64,000 nucleotides of DNA from Gelidibacter salicanalis (GCF_007997285.1 NZ_VORX01000002.1:620001-684000); one strand, 5' to 3'; positions 42,537 to 52,252 are shown, counted from the stretch's first letter. Program-made: numbers and translations. Notes: generated by a model from the sequence alone, not told the origin.

Positions 42537-42893
42537 CAAAATTTGTTTAGTGACATATCATCTTAATGTACAGAATCGTTTTTTTGATTCTATAGACCTT
42601 TCAAACACCGCCAGAATCAGTTTGAAAATGGAGACTGTAAAAATTTCTCCACAACATATCCTTGCCTTAAGCTGTTCAAAAATATATAAATTTTTGAACA
42701 CTAAACAAGTAACTTTAAGATGAATTATAAATGAAAATATGAAGTTGTTTTTTGGGAATGATTTAAGTGAAACCCCCTACAAATGGCGTTAGATAATTTC
42801 TATGACTTTTTTGTAGCACTCCATAACGTTAAATTTTATGCAAAGCCGCGCAAAGAAATGTTTTGTGGTACGGTTTCTGTCACAATTAAGCCG
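42537..42893. other. 357-bp divergent intergenic region with two hairpins
   Basis: It separates the DUF1206 and M23 genes. It contains AGAATC/GATTCT around a T-rich loop (42572-42591) and a perfect 10-bp inverted repeat GTTCAAAAAT...ATTTTTGAAC (42674-42699). No open frame is convincing. Either could be a regulatory site; neither has an assigned partner. Confidence 0.45.
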
Positions 42894-44030
42894 ATGAAAA
42901 ATTACTTGTTTTTATTGGTCATAGGGGTTTTTATATATGGATGTTCTCAAGTGCAACGCGCAACAGATTTGATAACGAAACCTTCAGCCAGAGAGCTTTA
43001 TTTGCGGACCTTAGATGTCAATGTTATTTCTGAAACGCTTTGGAATGATGCCTTCATGAATGCCAAAACTAATCAGTTACAAGCGCCTATCCCTTTTGTC
43101 ATCGCAACACAATCTTTTAAGTATAAAGCTATAGCATTAGCTTATAAAATCAATTTAAAAAAAGGATCTGTATTTAAATTAATTGTGGAGAAAAATATAG
43201 ATTCGGGTCTAGTTTTTATTGATTTATATCCCTTCAATACAGATTCCACACTCTCTAAAGAGCCATTAGTTTCCAATGACTGGCAAATAGATTCCATTAG
43301 TTATACGGTTGAACGATCAGGAGTATATAAGGTAATTATCCAGCCCGAGTTGAGGGATTCCTTAAAGTTTACCGCAAAAATGTACACACAACCTTCATTT
43401 GCATTTCCTGTCGTTGGCAAAGGTAATGCAGCCATTGGTAGTCGTTGGGGAGTGGCAAGAGATGGCGGAAAAAGATCTCATGAAGGCATCGATGTATTTG
43501 CAGTCAGAGGAAATCCTGTTGTGGCAGCAACGGACGGAGTCGTCTCATTTACCGGGGAAAAAGGGCTAGGAGGGAAACAAGTGTGGCTTCATAATGGGCT
43601 TTGGGGTCAATCTCTATACTATGCACATTTAGATAGTATTATTGTGACTAGAGGTGCTCGGGTAAAAAGAGGGGATACTTTGGGCTTAGTGGGCAACACG
43701 GGTAATGCTAGAACTACGCCACCACATTTACACTTTGGAATCTATACCCGATCTGGGGCGATTAATCCTTTGCCATTTGTGGAGCTACAGGATGTTCCTG
43801 TTGAAACTCATATCGTAGCTTTTGATAGTGCCGTTACCAAATTAAAAAATAACCAATTGCGTACTGGTCCGGCTACAAAATTTCCAGAATTGATGAATCT
43901 ACCCAGAAATCATCCCATAGTTATTGTAGGTAAAACCCACCAATGGTACCATGTAAAGGTTGCCGATTCTTTGGAAGGATTTATAAACCAATCGCTGCTC
44001 CAAAAACAAACAGGTTCTACTAAAAAATGA
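42894..44030 (+). CDS. LytM/M23 family metallopeptidase lipoprotein with C-terminal SH3-like domain
   Basis: A 378-residue predicted lipoprotein (MKNYLFLLVIGVFIYGC, lipobox cysteine near 17). After an N-terminal beta-rich region, the M23 domain spans about residues 175-305: HEGIDVFA gives the HxxxD zinc pair, GWGQSLYYAH provides the next histidine and PPHLHFGIYTR the HxH. These are the LytM zinc ligands, so activity on cell-wall cross-links is plausible. Residues about 325-375 resemble an SH3b/DUF domain (LRTGPATKFPELMNLPRNHP). The ATG at 42894 starts the signal sequence. No cell-division operon is nearby. Confidence 0.9.
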   Translation: MKNYLFLLVIGVFIYGCSQVQRATDLITKPSARELYLRTLDVNVISETLWNDAFMNAKTNQLQAPIPFVIATQSFKYKAIALAYKINLKKGSVFKLIVEKNIDSGLVFIDLYPFNTDSTLSKEPLVSNDWQIDSISYTVERSGVYKVIIQPELRDSLKFTAKMYTQPSFAFPVVGKGNAAIGSRWGVARDGGKRSHEGIDVFAVRGNPVVAATDGVVSFTGEKGLGGKQVWLHNGLWGQSLYYAHLDSIIVTRGARVKRGDTLGLVGNTGNARTTPPHLHFGIYTRSGAINPLPFVELQDVPVETHIVAFDSAVTKLKNNQLRTGPATKFPELMNLPRNHPIVIVGKTHQWYHVKVADSLEGFINQSLLQKQTGSTKK

Positions 44031-44091
44031 ATTAGTAATGAATAGTAGGGTTATGGCCAGTTTTACTTAGCACTATAGATTTCCTAAACGC

Positions 44092-45126
44092 TTAAAGCAC
44101 CTCTTCACCGTTAGATTCCTGTTTGCCATATTCATTTTTATAAATGTTTACCAAAGCTAAAAATAGGCTGATCAGCAAGGGTCCAAAAATTAACCCAATA
44201 AACCCAAAAATAGGTACACCCACTATAACACCGATTAAGGTTATTAAGGGATGTACATCATCTAATTTTTTCAAGACATATAAGCGAATAATATTATCTG
44301 TAGATCCTACTACCACAAAACCGTAGATTAGAATAGCCCAAGCTTGAAATGTATCTCCTGAGGAAAGACTTATCAAAAATACCGGCAATATGCCAATAAG
44401 TGTCCCTACAAATGGAATCATAGATCCAATAGTCACAATGACGAACCAAAAGAAAGGCTCGTCGATCCCGAATATTAGAAACCCTATTAAGGCAATGATA
44501 CCTTGAGCAATGGCTACTAAAGGAATCCCTATGGCATTAGAACGCACCATTGTTTGAATCTCTTGGCCTATTTCCTTTAAATTATAGTTGTCCAACGGGA
44601 TATAATCGGTAAGTGATTCACGCAATTCTCTCCTGTTGGTCAACATATAATACAGCATAAAATACATCAAACCAATAGCAATAAATGCATTAAAGGTGCC
44701 TCCTGCCAAATTTTGCAGATTGGTAGAAACCCAACCGGTAATGGCACTCGTATCGATAGTTGAGCCAATGTCAAATCCGACATAATGCTGAATGCTGCTC
44801 AATTGTTCTTTAAATGCGGTAATCACCTGCTCGGAGTTATTGACAGCGCGTCCTATCTTATTGCTCAACATCCATACAATTCCAGCTAGTGGGAGTAAAA
44901 TGCCAACAAAAGAAATGAACATAATTAATAACGCTGCCATGGTTGGGCTCCATTTGCGTTTTTTAACCAAGGTCGCCATCCACTTCCTGAACAGGATATA
45001 AATTGTTATAGCCCCGAGAACACCAGTGAGATAGGGTAGCATTTCTTTAAATATCAAACTTCCCATAAAAACTATAAGAAGGATGACAAAGATTTGTCGT
45101 ATTAATTTGGGAGAAATTTGATTCAT
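44092..45126 (-). CDS. AI-2E family transporter (PerM/TqsA-like)
   Basis: A 344-residue inner-membrane protein with about eight helices. Family hallmarks: a soluble loop before IGLMYFMLYYMLTNRRELRE, GIPLVAIAQGIIALIGFLIFGI (conserved helix with Q), PFFWFVIVTIGSMIPFVGTLIGILPVF with the P-x-G motif, and VHPLITLIGVIVGVPIFGFIGLIFGPLL near the C-terminus. The family includes the autoinducer-2 exporter TqsA and Na+/H+ antiporters, so substrate is not fixed. It lies downstream of lysA on the same strand, 99 nt apart. Confidence 0.9.
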   Translation of the reverse strand: MNQISPKLIRQIFVILLIVFMGSLIFKEMLPYLTGVLGAITIYILFRKWMATLVKKRKWSPTMAALLIMFISFVGILLPLAGIVWMLSNKIGRAVNNSEQVITAFKEQLSSIQHYVGFDIGSTIDTSAITGWVSTNLQNLAGGTFNAFIAIGLMYFMLYYMLTNRRELRESLTDYIPLDNYNLKEIGQEIQTMVRSNAIGIPLVAIAQGIIALIGFLIFGIDEPFFWFVIVTIGSMIPFVGTLIGILPVFLISLSSGDTFQAWAILIYGFVVVGSTDNIIRLYVLKKLDDVHPLITLIGVIVGVPIFGFIGLIFGPLLISLFLALVNIYKNEYGKQESNGEEVL

Positions 45127-45225
45127 TGAGGCCTATTATGATTTCGAGATGGAGTACACCACCTTGAAAATTAAAGATAATGCAAGTTTCTTGATTATTT
45201 TTATAAAATAAGGACTCACATCCAA

Positions 45226-46440
45226 TTATTTGGAACCTAAATCGATCTCAACTTGATTGTGGATAATATCATCAAAGGTTTCACGCTTTCTTATTAAATG
45301 GGCTTTTTTATTGTGCCATAACACTTCTGCTGGCCTGTAACGCGAGTTGTAATTACTGGCCATACTATAACAATAAGCCCCAGCATTTTGGAAACACAAA
45401 ATGTCACCTTCAGTGATTTCTTTTATGCGTCGGTTATTTGCAAAAGTATCCGTTTCACAAATATAGCCTACTACAGAATAAAAGCGTTCACGGCCCTTCG
45501 GGTTGGAAATGTTGATAATTTCATGTTGCGATCCGTACAACATCGGTCGGATTAAATGGTTAAATCCAGAATCAACCTGCGCAAAAACCGTTGAGGTCGT
45601 TTGTTTAACCACGTTCACTTTAGTTAGAAAAACACCCGCTTCACTCACTAAGAATTTTCCTGGTTCAAAGGCCAATGTCAATTCACGGCCGTATTTTTTA
45701 CAAAAGGCATTGAAGCGCTTGGTGAGTTTCTCGCCCAATTCTTCAATATTAGTTTCAATATCACCTTCTTTATAAGGCACCTTAAAACCAGATCCAAAAT
45801 CAATGAACTCCAAATCCTTAAAGTGCAATGCGGTATCAAATAAGATTTCACTGGCGTATAAAAACACATCAATGTCAAGAATATCACTGCCTGTATGCAT
45901 GTGAATTCCGTTGATATTCATCTTGGTGTTTTCAATAATGCGCAATAGGTGTGGAATTTGATGAATTGAAATCCCAAATTTACTATCAATATGTCCTACT
46001 GAAATGTTAGTGTTTCCACCCGCCATAACGTGTGGATTGATCCTGATGCACACAGGAGTTTTAGGATGACGTGTTCCAAATTGTTCCAAGATGGAAAGAT
46101 TATCGATATTAATTTGAACGCCAAGTTCAGCCGCCATTTCAATTTCTTCAAGAGATACGCCGTTTGGAGTATAAATAATTTGATCTGGAGAAAACCCTGC
46201 CTTCAACCCTAATTTAACTTCCTGAATGGAAACGGTATCCAAGCCAGAACCGAGTGATTTAAATAATTTCAGGATGCTTATATTGGACAAAGCCTTAACT
46301 GCATAGTTTATTTTTAACGTTTTGACCTTACTAAATGCAGATGTTAAGCGTTTATATTGTGTGCCAATTTTTTCTGAATCATAGACATAAACTGGACTTT
46401 CGAAGTCGTTAGCGATTTGTAGTAAGGTTTTGTATTCCAT
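45226..46440 (-). CDS. lysA: Diaminopimelate decarboxylase
   Basis: PLP enzyme making L-lysine from meso-diaminopimelate. The 404-residue protein is a fold-type III decarboxylase: PLP lysine K49 in INYAVKALSN, HMHTGSDILD and FGSGFKVPY, the EPGKF phosphate motif, and CETDTFANNR (the catalytic cysteine; family CESGDxxA, here with T) followed by GAYCYSMASNYNSRYRP. The ATG at 46440 is used. Downstream is the AI-2E transporter; no other lysine genes adjoin it. A TAGATTTA stretch upstream is a near-match to the -7 box. Confidence 0.95.
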   Translation of the reverse strand: MEYKTLLQIANDFESPVYVYDSEKIGTQYKRLTSAFSKVKTLKINYAVKALSNISILKLFKSLGSGLDTVSIQEVKLGLKAGFSPDQIIYTPNGVSLEEIEMAAELGVQINIDNLSILEQFGTRHPKTPVCIRINPHVMAGGNTNISVGHIDSKFGISIHQIPHLLRIIENTKMNINGIHMHTGSDILDIDVFLYASEILFDTALHFKDLEFIDFGSGFKVPYKEGDIETNIEELGEKLTKRFNAFCKKYGRELTLAFEPGKFLVSEAGVFLTKVNVVKQTTSTVFAQVDSGFNHLIRPMLYGSQHEIINISNPKGRERFYSVVGYICETDTFANNRRIKEITEGDILCFQNAGAYCYSMASNYNSRYRPAEVLWHNKKAHLIRKRETFDDIIHNQVEIDLGSK

Positions 46441-46566
46441 TTTTTATTATAAATTTTAATAGCGGTAAATCTAAATCCTTTTTTTTATTCAAGCCTAATG
46501 AAACATTAAAAATGGTACAACTTTTTATGTAATGATTTAGACCGTAACAAACAATACTTAAATTTA

Positions 46567-46597
46567 TTGGTTAAAAGATTTATCTTGATTACTTTTG
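46567..46597 (+). promoter_or_regulatory. sucC promoter
   Basis: TTG (46567-46569) and TACTTTTG (46590-46597), 20 nt apart, with an 80-nt untranslated leader before the sucC ATG. Confidence 0.65.
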
Positions 46598-46677
46598 TGC
46601 TGCATAAAAATAGAGATTTCCGCTTTAGCTGAAACATTTTCAGAACTTAATAACGGAACAATTATATACTGATCAAT

Positions 46678-47868
46678 ATGAATTTACACGAGTATCAAGG
46701 AAAAGATATTTTAAGCAGTTTTGGAGTACGTATCCAAAGAGGTTATGTCGCAAAAAATGCTAATGAGGCTGTTGCTGCAGCAAAACAATTGACCGCAGAA
46801 ACCGGAACCGGATGGCATGTGATCAAAGCACAGGTTCATGCAGGTGGACGTGGTAAAGGCGGCGGTGTTAAATTGGCCAAAAACCTTAAGGAAGTTGAAG
46901 AAATTGCAGGACAGATTATCGGAATGCAGTTGGTAACTCCTCAAACCTCAGCAGAAGGAAAGAAGGTTCACCAAGTATTGGTAGCTGAGGATGTATATTA
47001 TCCAGGTGCAAGTGAGACAAAAGAATTTTATGTATCTGTATTGTTAAACAGAGGTACAGGGCGCAATATGATCATGTATTCTACTGAAGGCGGTATGGAT
47101 ATTGAGACGGTTGCTGAAGAAACGCCACACTTAATTTTTACTGAAGAAATTAATCCTGCTACAGGTATTTTGCCTTTCCAAGCAAGACGTGTTGCTTTTA
47201 ACTTAGGTTTAGAAGGCACTGCTTTTAAAGAAATGACCAAATTTGTCACTAATTTATATACAGCATACGTAAAATCTGATGCTTCTTTATTTGAAATCAA
47301 TCCTGTATTGAAAACAAGTGATGATAAGATTATGGCGGTTGATGCAAAAGTAACTATTGATGACAATTCATTATTCAGACATAAAGATTACTTAGATCTA
47401 CGCGATTTACGTGAAGAAAGTGCAATTGAGGTTGAAGCAGGTGCTTTAGGCTTGAATTATGTTGATTTAGAAGGTAACGTTGGCTGTATGGTTAACGGTG
47501 CAGGCTTGGCCATGGCTACTATGGATTTAATTAAGCAAGCAGGTGGTGAGCCAGCTAACTTTTTAGATGTTGGTGGTACGGCAGATGCGGCTCGTGTTGA
47601 GGCAGCTTTCAGAATCATCTTAAAAGATCCAGCGGTTAAAGCTATTTTAATCAATATTTTTGGTGGAATTGTACGTTGTGATCGTGTTGCTCAAGGTGTC
47701 ATTGACGCTTATAAGAACATGGGGACGATTGAAGTGCCAATCATTGTTCGTTTACAAGGTACCAATGCAGACATTGCAAAGAAATTAATTGACGATTCAG
47801 GATTGGACGTTATGAGTGCTACTGAGTTTCAGGAAGCTGCTGATAAAGTTCAAGCGGTATTGGGTTAA
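46678..47868 (+). CDS. sucC: Succinate-CoA ligase [ADP-forming] subunit beta
   Basis: Beta subunit of the TCA-cycle enzyme that interconverts succinyl-CoA and succinate with ADP or GDP. The 396-residue protein starts [17 protein letters not shown] and has the ATP-grasp region [17 protein letters not shown] (about 50-66), [12 protein letters not shown] with the Mg-binding residues, and the C-terminal CoA-ligase domain [27 protein letters not shown] and [11 protein letters not shown]. sucD is not adjacent, unlike in many bacteria. A GC-rich hairpin terminator follows, so it is transcribed alone. Confidence 0.97.
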   Translation: MNLHEYQGKDILSSFGVRIQRGYVAKNANEAVAAAKQLTAETGTGWHVIKAQVHAGGRGKGGGVKLAKNLKEVEEIAGQIIGMQLVTPQTSAEGKKVHQVLVAEDVYYPGASETKEFYVSVLLNRGTGRNMIMYSTEGGMDIETVAEETPHLIFTEEINPATGILPFQARRVAFNLGLEGTAFKEMTKFVTNLYTAYVKSDASLFEINPVLKTSDDKIMAVDAKVTIDDNSLFRHKDYLDLRDLREESAIEVEAGALGLNYVDLEGNVGCMVNGAGLAMATMDLIKQAGGEPANFLDVGGTADAARVEAAFRIILKDPAVKAILINIFGGIVRCDRVAQGVIDAYKNMGTIEVPIIVRLQGTNADIAKKLIDDSGLDVMSATEFQEAADKVQAVLG

Positions 47869-47887
47869 TCAATCAAACATATATCAT

Positions 47888-47925
47888 AAAAGACCTCGCA
47901 GTTTTAAACCTGTGAGGTCTTTTTT
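47888..47925. terminator. sucC terminator
   Basis: AAAAGACCTCGCAG pairs with CTGTGAGGTCTTTT with one wobble, followed by a T-run. Confidence 0.85.
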
Positions 47926-47972
47926 ATTTATAAAGGTGAAGCAGGTCAAATTCGCTACGCCTTGATGTTTTG

Positions 47973-48230
47973 TTATTCTTTCTTCTTCGGTTTTGGCTTG
48001 TCCTCTTTAACCGGTTTTGGACCCCGTAAATGAATCACCAATCCGTTTAGGAAATTACGCAAAATTTGATCGCCACATTCCATATAATTCGGATGGTCTT
48101 CCTTTCTGAAAAAGGCTCCTAATTCACTTCTCGTGATTCTGAAATCTACGAGCTCCAGGATTTTTATTATTTCGTCGTCTCTCAATTGAAGTGCGACGCG
48201 TAACTTTTTAAAAATGTCATTATTAGTCAT
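47973..48230 (-). CDS. Single-domain DUF1456 protein (half of a YehS)
   Basis: An 85-residue protein with one DUF1456 unit (MTNNDIFKKLRVALQLRDDE, ILELVDFRITRSELGAFFR, CGDQILRNFLNGL). E. coli YehS has two such units in about 150 residues, so this is a single-repeat form, with a basic KEDKPKPKKKE tail. Function unknown. It lies between sucC and MITE copy 1; the ATG is at 48230 and the MITE starts 40 nt beyond it. Confidence 0.84.
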   Translation of the reverse strand: MTNNDIFKKLRVALQLRDDEIIKILELVDFRITRSELGAFFRKEDHPNYMECGDQILRNFLNGLVIHLRGPKPVKEDKPKPKKKE

Positions 48231-48270
48231 GATGTTGATGTATGTGATGGTAAATTTATATTATTATAAG

Positions 48271-48511
48271 TTTTTAAAACATTGTTGTCCGAAAAAGAAT
48301 CAAGACCGCTGCGCTGTTAGAATAAAGAATTAAGATTTGTTTGCAACTAACTGACAAACAACGATCATATAAATTTAAATCGCACATTCCCTCTCGGTAG
48401 AAACAGTTTCTAAAATGCAAGGTCTCATTTCGGAAATCTTCTAATATCCCTTGCTTTAAATGAGTTTGTTAATTTATTATTTATTTTAATCGGACACTAA
48501 TGTTTTTAAAA
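48271..48511. mobile_element. MITE-like element, copy 1 (241 bp, non-autonomous)
   Basis: Left end TTTTTAAAACATTGTTGTCCGA and right end the reverse of TTTTAAAAACATTAGTGTCCGA give imperfect terminal inverted repeats of about 22 bp. The interior has no open frame and is nearly identical to the reverse complement of 57703-57944, with about ten differences in roughly 210 bp by eye. No transposase is present. Copies face each other. Its right end lies 5 nt from the stop of the esterase gene. Confidence 0.8.
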
Positions 48512-48516
48512 TACTG

Positions 48517-49323
48517 TTATTCTGACATTAACCAAATGAAAGCTTGACCGAAATTTTCGCGCCAAAGCGCTTCATTATGCTGCCCGCCTTCTACCTTAAT
48601 GTTCGTAAGCTGGTGTTGAGGTACTCCTTTTTCCAATAAAAGAGACACCATTTTTTCTTGATCGGGTACCATGGTATCACTTTCTGCAGAACCCGCTAGA
48701 AAGTAGAACCTTGAATTTTTAGAAATTTGAGAGGCGGCCACCACATCAAAAATTTCAGGGTTGAACCAAAATGATGCCGAAAACACTCCCGCACTCCCGA
48801 AAACTTCAGGATGTTTTAAAATAGCATAAAATAATAAAAGTCCACCCAGCGACGATCCGAAAATACTTGTAGATTTAGCGTTTTCTAAGGTTCTATAAGT
48901 GCTATCTATATGTGGTTTTAAGGTGTGGATGATAAATTCTAAGTAGGCATCAGCATTGCCACCACCATAGCTCTCGTTTGGATAAGGTGTTAATTCACTC
49001 ATGCGTTTCTCATTGCCGTGTTCAATACCAATGATGATTGCATTATTGGAGGCATTCGCATCTAAATATTCGTCTATTTCCCATTCGCCGGCATAAGATG
49101 TGGCAGCGTCAAAAAGATTTTGGGCATCCTGCATATATAGTGTTGGATAATGCGCTGAATTTTCTGAATAATCCTTGGGGAGATAGATCCAAATCTGTTT
49201 ATCGGTTCCAAGCTGCAGAGCTTCAATGGTAAATTTAGAGACTTGCGGAGATAGGGTATGTTGACTATAACCGAGCGTGCGCCAAGCAATGCAAATAAAA
49301 ATTAGAAGACGGGTAAATATCAT
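48517..49323 (-). CDS. Putative secreted esterase (alpha/beta hydrolase, PF00756-like)
   Basis: A 268-residue predicted exported protein: hydrophobic start MIFTRLLIFICIAWRTLGYSQ. The hydrolase fold contains IYLPKDYSENSAHYPTLYMQDAQNLFD, the nucleophile motif GSSLGG, ESDTMVPDQEK (acid) and EGGQHNEALW (histidine), as in esterase D/enterobactin-esterase-like proteins. It has a TAAATTTG -7 box on the minus strand (49354-49347). Substrate is unknown. Its stop codon lies 5 nt outside MITE copy 1, so the last codons may have been replaced by insertion, but the frame looks complete. Confidence 0.85.
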   Translation of the reverse strand: MIFTRLLIFICIAWRTLGYSQHTLSPQVSKFTIEALQLGTDKQIWIYLPKDYSENSAHYPTLYMQDAQNLFDAATSYAGEWEIDEYLDANASNNAIIIGIEHGNEKRMSELTPYPNESYGGGNADAYLEFIIHTLKPHIDSTYRTLENAKSTSIFGSSLGGLLLFYAILKHPEVFGSAGVFSASFWFNPEIFDVVAASQISKNSRFYFLAGSAESDTMVPDQEKMVSLLLEKGVPQHQLTNIKVEGGQHNEALWRENFGQAFIWLMSE

Positions 49324-49346
49324 TTTAGCTAAAATTTTTCAGAAAA

Positions 49347-49354
49347 CAAATTTA
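49347..49354 (-). promoter_or_regulatory. -7 box of the esterase gene
   Basis: TAAATTTG on the minus strand, 24 nt upstream of the esterase ATG. The remaining 264-nt divergent gap 49324-49587 shows no other clear element. Confidence 0.45.
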
Positions 49355-49587
49355 AGGATTCACGCCGATTACAAGGGTCCTAAATTCAGATTTGATAGTC
49401 TTAAAATCGACGAATTGCGTAATATTCACAATGTGTTGATTATCAATGTTTTAAGAATTATAAATGTATGAAATTGAAAAAACCACGTTGTATGGTAGAT
49501 TATTTTTCGATAAGTTACTAATTATCAACGATTATCAAAATAGAATTGTCGCTAACTTTATAAAGATAAAATTAGATTCCCTCTGTT

Positions 49588-49989
49588 ATGATAAACCGTG
49601 TAGAAAAGTTGAGTCTCCTTTCGGAAATGATTGCGTTTGCTCAAACGGATGCGTCCATTAAATCTATAGAATATAAATTTTTACTGGGTGTTGCTAAGCA
49701 ATTAGAAATTTCTCAATCCGACTTTGATTATTTATTTGAATTTCCTGTGACTTACGTGCATTTAAAATCGCACAGTGAGCGTATTGTTCAGTTTCACCGA
49801 TTGGTATTATTGATGAATTTAGATCAGGATATTACCTCTAAGGAACTCGTTAAGTTGCACAATTTTGGCTTGCGAATGAGCCTGAGTCATGAATCCATCA
49901 ATCGGGTATTAGACTTGATGGAAAGTTTCCCCAATAAAATTGTACCACCAGATTTTTTGATTGACATTTTTAAGCTACAGTATAATTGA
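49588..49989 (+). CDS. TerB-like small helical protein
   Basis: A 133-residue all-helical protein. The N-terminal pattern LLSEMIAFAQTDASIKSIEYKFL LGVAKQLEIS resembles TerB-type domains, which have an acidic residue-rich helix after A-x-D. It is convergent with uvrB, with 255 bp of heptamer-rich DNA between the two stops. No DNA-repair motif is present, and function is unknown. TAACTTTA (49553-49560) upstream is a near-match to the -7 box. Confidence 0.6.
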   Translation: MINRVEKLSLLSEMIAFAQTDASIKSIEYKFLLGVAKQLEISQSDFDYLFEFPVTYVHLKSHSERIVQFHRLVLLMNLDQDITSKELVKLHNFGLRMSLSHESINRVLDLMESFPNKIVPPDFLIDIFKLQYN

Positions 49990-50129
49990 ATATTTAGTTG
50001 GCAGTATTCAGTTGGCAGTATTCAGTATTCAGTATTCAGTTGGCAGTTTGCAGTCAGCAGTCTTCAGTAGGCAGTCACTAAAAATTAGTATTCAGTATAC
50101 AGTTGGCGGTCATCAGTGAGCAGTTAAAG
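49990..50129. repeat. Heptanucleotide-period array, 20 units (GTNNNCA family)
   Basis: In-phase 7-mers such as GTATTCA, GTTGGCA, GTTTGCA, GTCTTCA, GTAGGCA and GTCATCA run from directly after the TerB-like stop. GTATTCA and GTTGGCA dominate at the start; the last units decay. The period excludes a protein-coding explanation. Confidence 0.9.
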
Positions 50130-50180
50130 GTCAGATCATTTCATAATTACAATCTTCAGAATTATGATTTCTATTTTAAA

Positions 50181-50243
50181 ACCTAAAACCTAAAACCTAG
50201 AACCCAAAACCCAAAACCTTAAACCTGAAACCTCAAACCAAAA
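50181..50243. repeat. Second heptanucleotide array, 9 units (ACCTAAA family)
   Basis: ACCTAAA, ACCTAAA, ACCTAGA, ACCCAAA, ACCCAAA, ACCTTAA, ACCTGAA, ACCTCAA and ACCAAAA follow in phase, ending 1 nt before the uvrB stop codon. It has the same period but a different word from the adjacent array. Confidence 0.9.
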
Positions 50244-50244
50244 T

Positions 50245-52248
50245 TTACGCTTTCAACTCCTCCAACTTGCCTTGATAGGCTTTAATATCATCCCTAAGTT
50301 GTGCGGCAATAATAAAATCTAATGCTTTAGCAGCTTGCTCCATCAATTTTCGTTTCTCGCGAATTTTCTTTTCCAACTGATCTTTGGTCAAGTATTGACT
50401 TTCCGGTTCTGCTGCCTTGGCGGCTTCAATTTCATAACTATAGGTACTCACTGAGTTTTTAGCCAAAATACTATCCAAGCTTTTGTTTAATGCCGTTGGT
50501 GTGATACCATGCTTTGTATTGTATTCCATTTGTTTAGCACGTCTGTAGTTGGTATCGTCGATAGTTTGCTTCATGCTATTGGTGATTTTATCCGCATACA
50601 TAATGGCTTTCCCATTCAGATGCCGTGCAGCACGTCCCACCGTTTGCGTCAAAGATCTGTTAGATCTTAAAAAGCCTTCCTTATCCGCATCCAGGATGGC
50701 TACTAAAGAAACTTCCGGTAGATCTAAGCCTTCACGAAGTAAATTCACGCCAACTAAAACATCAAAAAGACCTTTACGCAAATCTTGCATGATTTCCACA
50801 CGCTCTAACGTGTCCACATCACTGTGAATATAACGGACTCTTATTTGTATTCGGTCCAAATATTTTGTCAATTCCTCGGCCATACGTTTGGTAAGGGTGG
50901 TGACCAGAATACGTTCGTCCTTTTCAACACGTTGGTGAATCTCCTCAATTAAATCGTCAATTTGATTTAAACTTGGACGTACATCAATGATGGGATCTAA
51001 CAAACCAGTAGGTCGAATCAATTGTTCTACAAAAACACCATCACTTTTTTCAAGTTCATAATCGGCTGGGGTAGCACTGACGTAGATAACCTGATTTTGC
51101 AACGCTTCAAATTCTTCAAACTTAAGAGGTCTATTATCCATAGCCGCAGGCAGTCGGAAGCCATAATCTACTAGATTTTCTTTACGACTTCTATCCCCTC
51201 CGTACATGGCATGCACTTGAGAAATGGTCACATGGCTTTCATCAACTACCATCAAATAGTCATCTGGAAAATAGTCCAATAAACAGAACGGTCGGGTGCC
51301 AGGTAAACGGCCATCTAAATAGCGGGAGTAATTTTCAATTCCAGAGCAATAGCCTAATTCTCGAATCATTTCCAAGTCAAATTCCGTACGTTCCTTTAAA
51401 CGTTTGGCTTCTAAATGTTTTCCGATATCTTGGAAGTATTCAACTTGTTTTACCAAATCATCCTGAATTTCCTTTATGGCCCCTTGTAAAACTTCAGGGG
51501 AGGTCACGAACATATTAGCAGGAAAAATATTAATGCGTTCATAGGTCTCAATGACTTTGTTGGTCTGAATATTGAAGGCTTCAATTTCTTCAATTTCGTC
51601 TCCAAAAAAGTGAACACGTACGCCATAATCAGCGTATCCGGGGAAAATGTCCACGGTATCCCCTTTAATTCTGAAATTTCCATGGTTAAAGTCAGATTCA
51701 GTTCTTGAATAGAGACTTTGCACCAATTTATGAAGGAGTTTGGTTCTCGAAATGACCTCGTCCCTTTTGATGGTAATTACATTTTTTTGAAATTCCACTG
51801 GATTACCAATCCCGTATAAACACGATACGGACGCCACCACAATGACATCCCGTCGGCCGGAAAGGAGGGAAGAAGTCGTACTTAAACGCATCTTCTCAAT
51901 TTCTTCGTTTATGGAAAGATCTTTTTCTATATACACCCCAGAAACTGGAATGTAGGCTTCGGGTTGGTAATAATCATAATACGACACAAAATATTCGACA
52001 GCATTTTCCGGAAAAAACTGCTTGAATTCAGAGTATAATTGTGCTGCCAAGGTTTTGTTATGGGCCAAAACCAAGGTTGGCTTCTGAACTTCTTCAATGA
52101 CATTGGCTACCGTAAATGTCTTCCCTGACCCTGTAACACCGAGCAAAGTTTGGTATTTATCATGGCTATCAATGCCATGTGAAAGTTGTTTAATGGCTTG
52201 CGGTTGATCTCCAGTAGGTTTAAATTCTGATTTGATTTTGAACTTCAT
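50245..52248 (-). CDS. uvrB: Excinuclease ABC subunit B
   Basis: Damage-verification helicase of nucleotide excision repair, acting with UvrA and UvrC. The 667-residue protein has Walker A GVTGSGKT (37-44), the damage-probing beta-hairpin region YYDYYQPEAYIP (about 90-105), DESH box and SAT-type motif ATPADYE, helicase motif VLVGVNLLREGLDLPEVSLVAILDADKEGFLRS, QTVGRAARH and a C-terminal UVR motif (KLMEQAAKALDFIIAAQLRDDIK). ATG at 52248 lies only 4 nt behind a TAAATTTG box, suggesting a leaderless transcript. Its 3' end abuts a heptamer array. Confidence 0.97.
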   Translation of the reverse strand: MKFKIKSEFKPTGDQPQAIKQLSHGIDSHDKYQTLLGVTGSGKTFTVANVIEEVQKPTLVLAHNKTLAAQLYSEFKQFFPENAVEYFVSYYDYYQPEAYIPVSGVYIEKDLSINEEIEKMRLSTTSSLLSGRRDVIVVASVSCLYGIGNPVEFQKNVITIKRDEVISRTKLLHKLVQSLYSRTESDFNHGNFRIKGDTVDIFPGYADYGVRVHFFGDEIEEIEAFNIQTNKVIETYERINIFPANMFVTSPEVLQGAIKEIQDDLVKQVEYFQDIGKHLEAKRLKERTEFDLEMIRELGYCSGIENYSRYLDGRLPGTRPFCLLDYFPDDYLMVVDESHVTISQVHAMYGGDRSRKENLVDYGFRLPAAMDNRPLKFEEFEALQNQVIYVSATPADYELEKSDGVFVEQLIRPTGLLDPIIDVRPSLNQIDDLIEEIHQRVEKDERILVTTLTKRMAEELTKYLDRIQIRVRYIHSDVDTLERVEIMQDLRKGLFDVLVGVNLLREGLDLPEVSLVAILDADKEGFLRSNRSLTQTVGRAARHLNGKAIMYADKITNSMKQTIDDTNYRRAKQMEYNTKHGITPTALNKSLDSILAKNSVSTYSYEIEAAKAAEPESQYLTKDQLEKKIREKRKLMEQAAKALDFIIAAQLRDDIKAYQGKLEELKA

Positions 52249-52252
52249 TTTG

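Noticed and set aside
50181-50243. Telomere-like ACCTAAA repeats as evidence of a linear chromosome end
   Set aside because: They lie inside a gene-dense region between convergent genes, are degenerate, and have only nine units.
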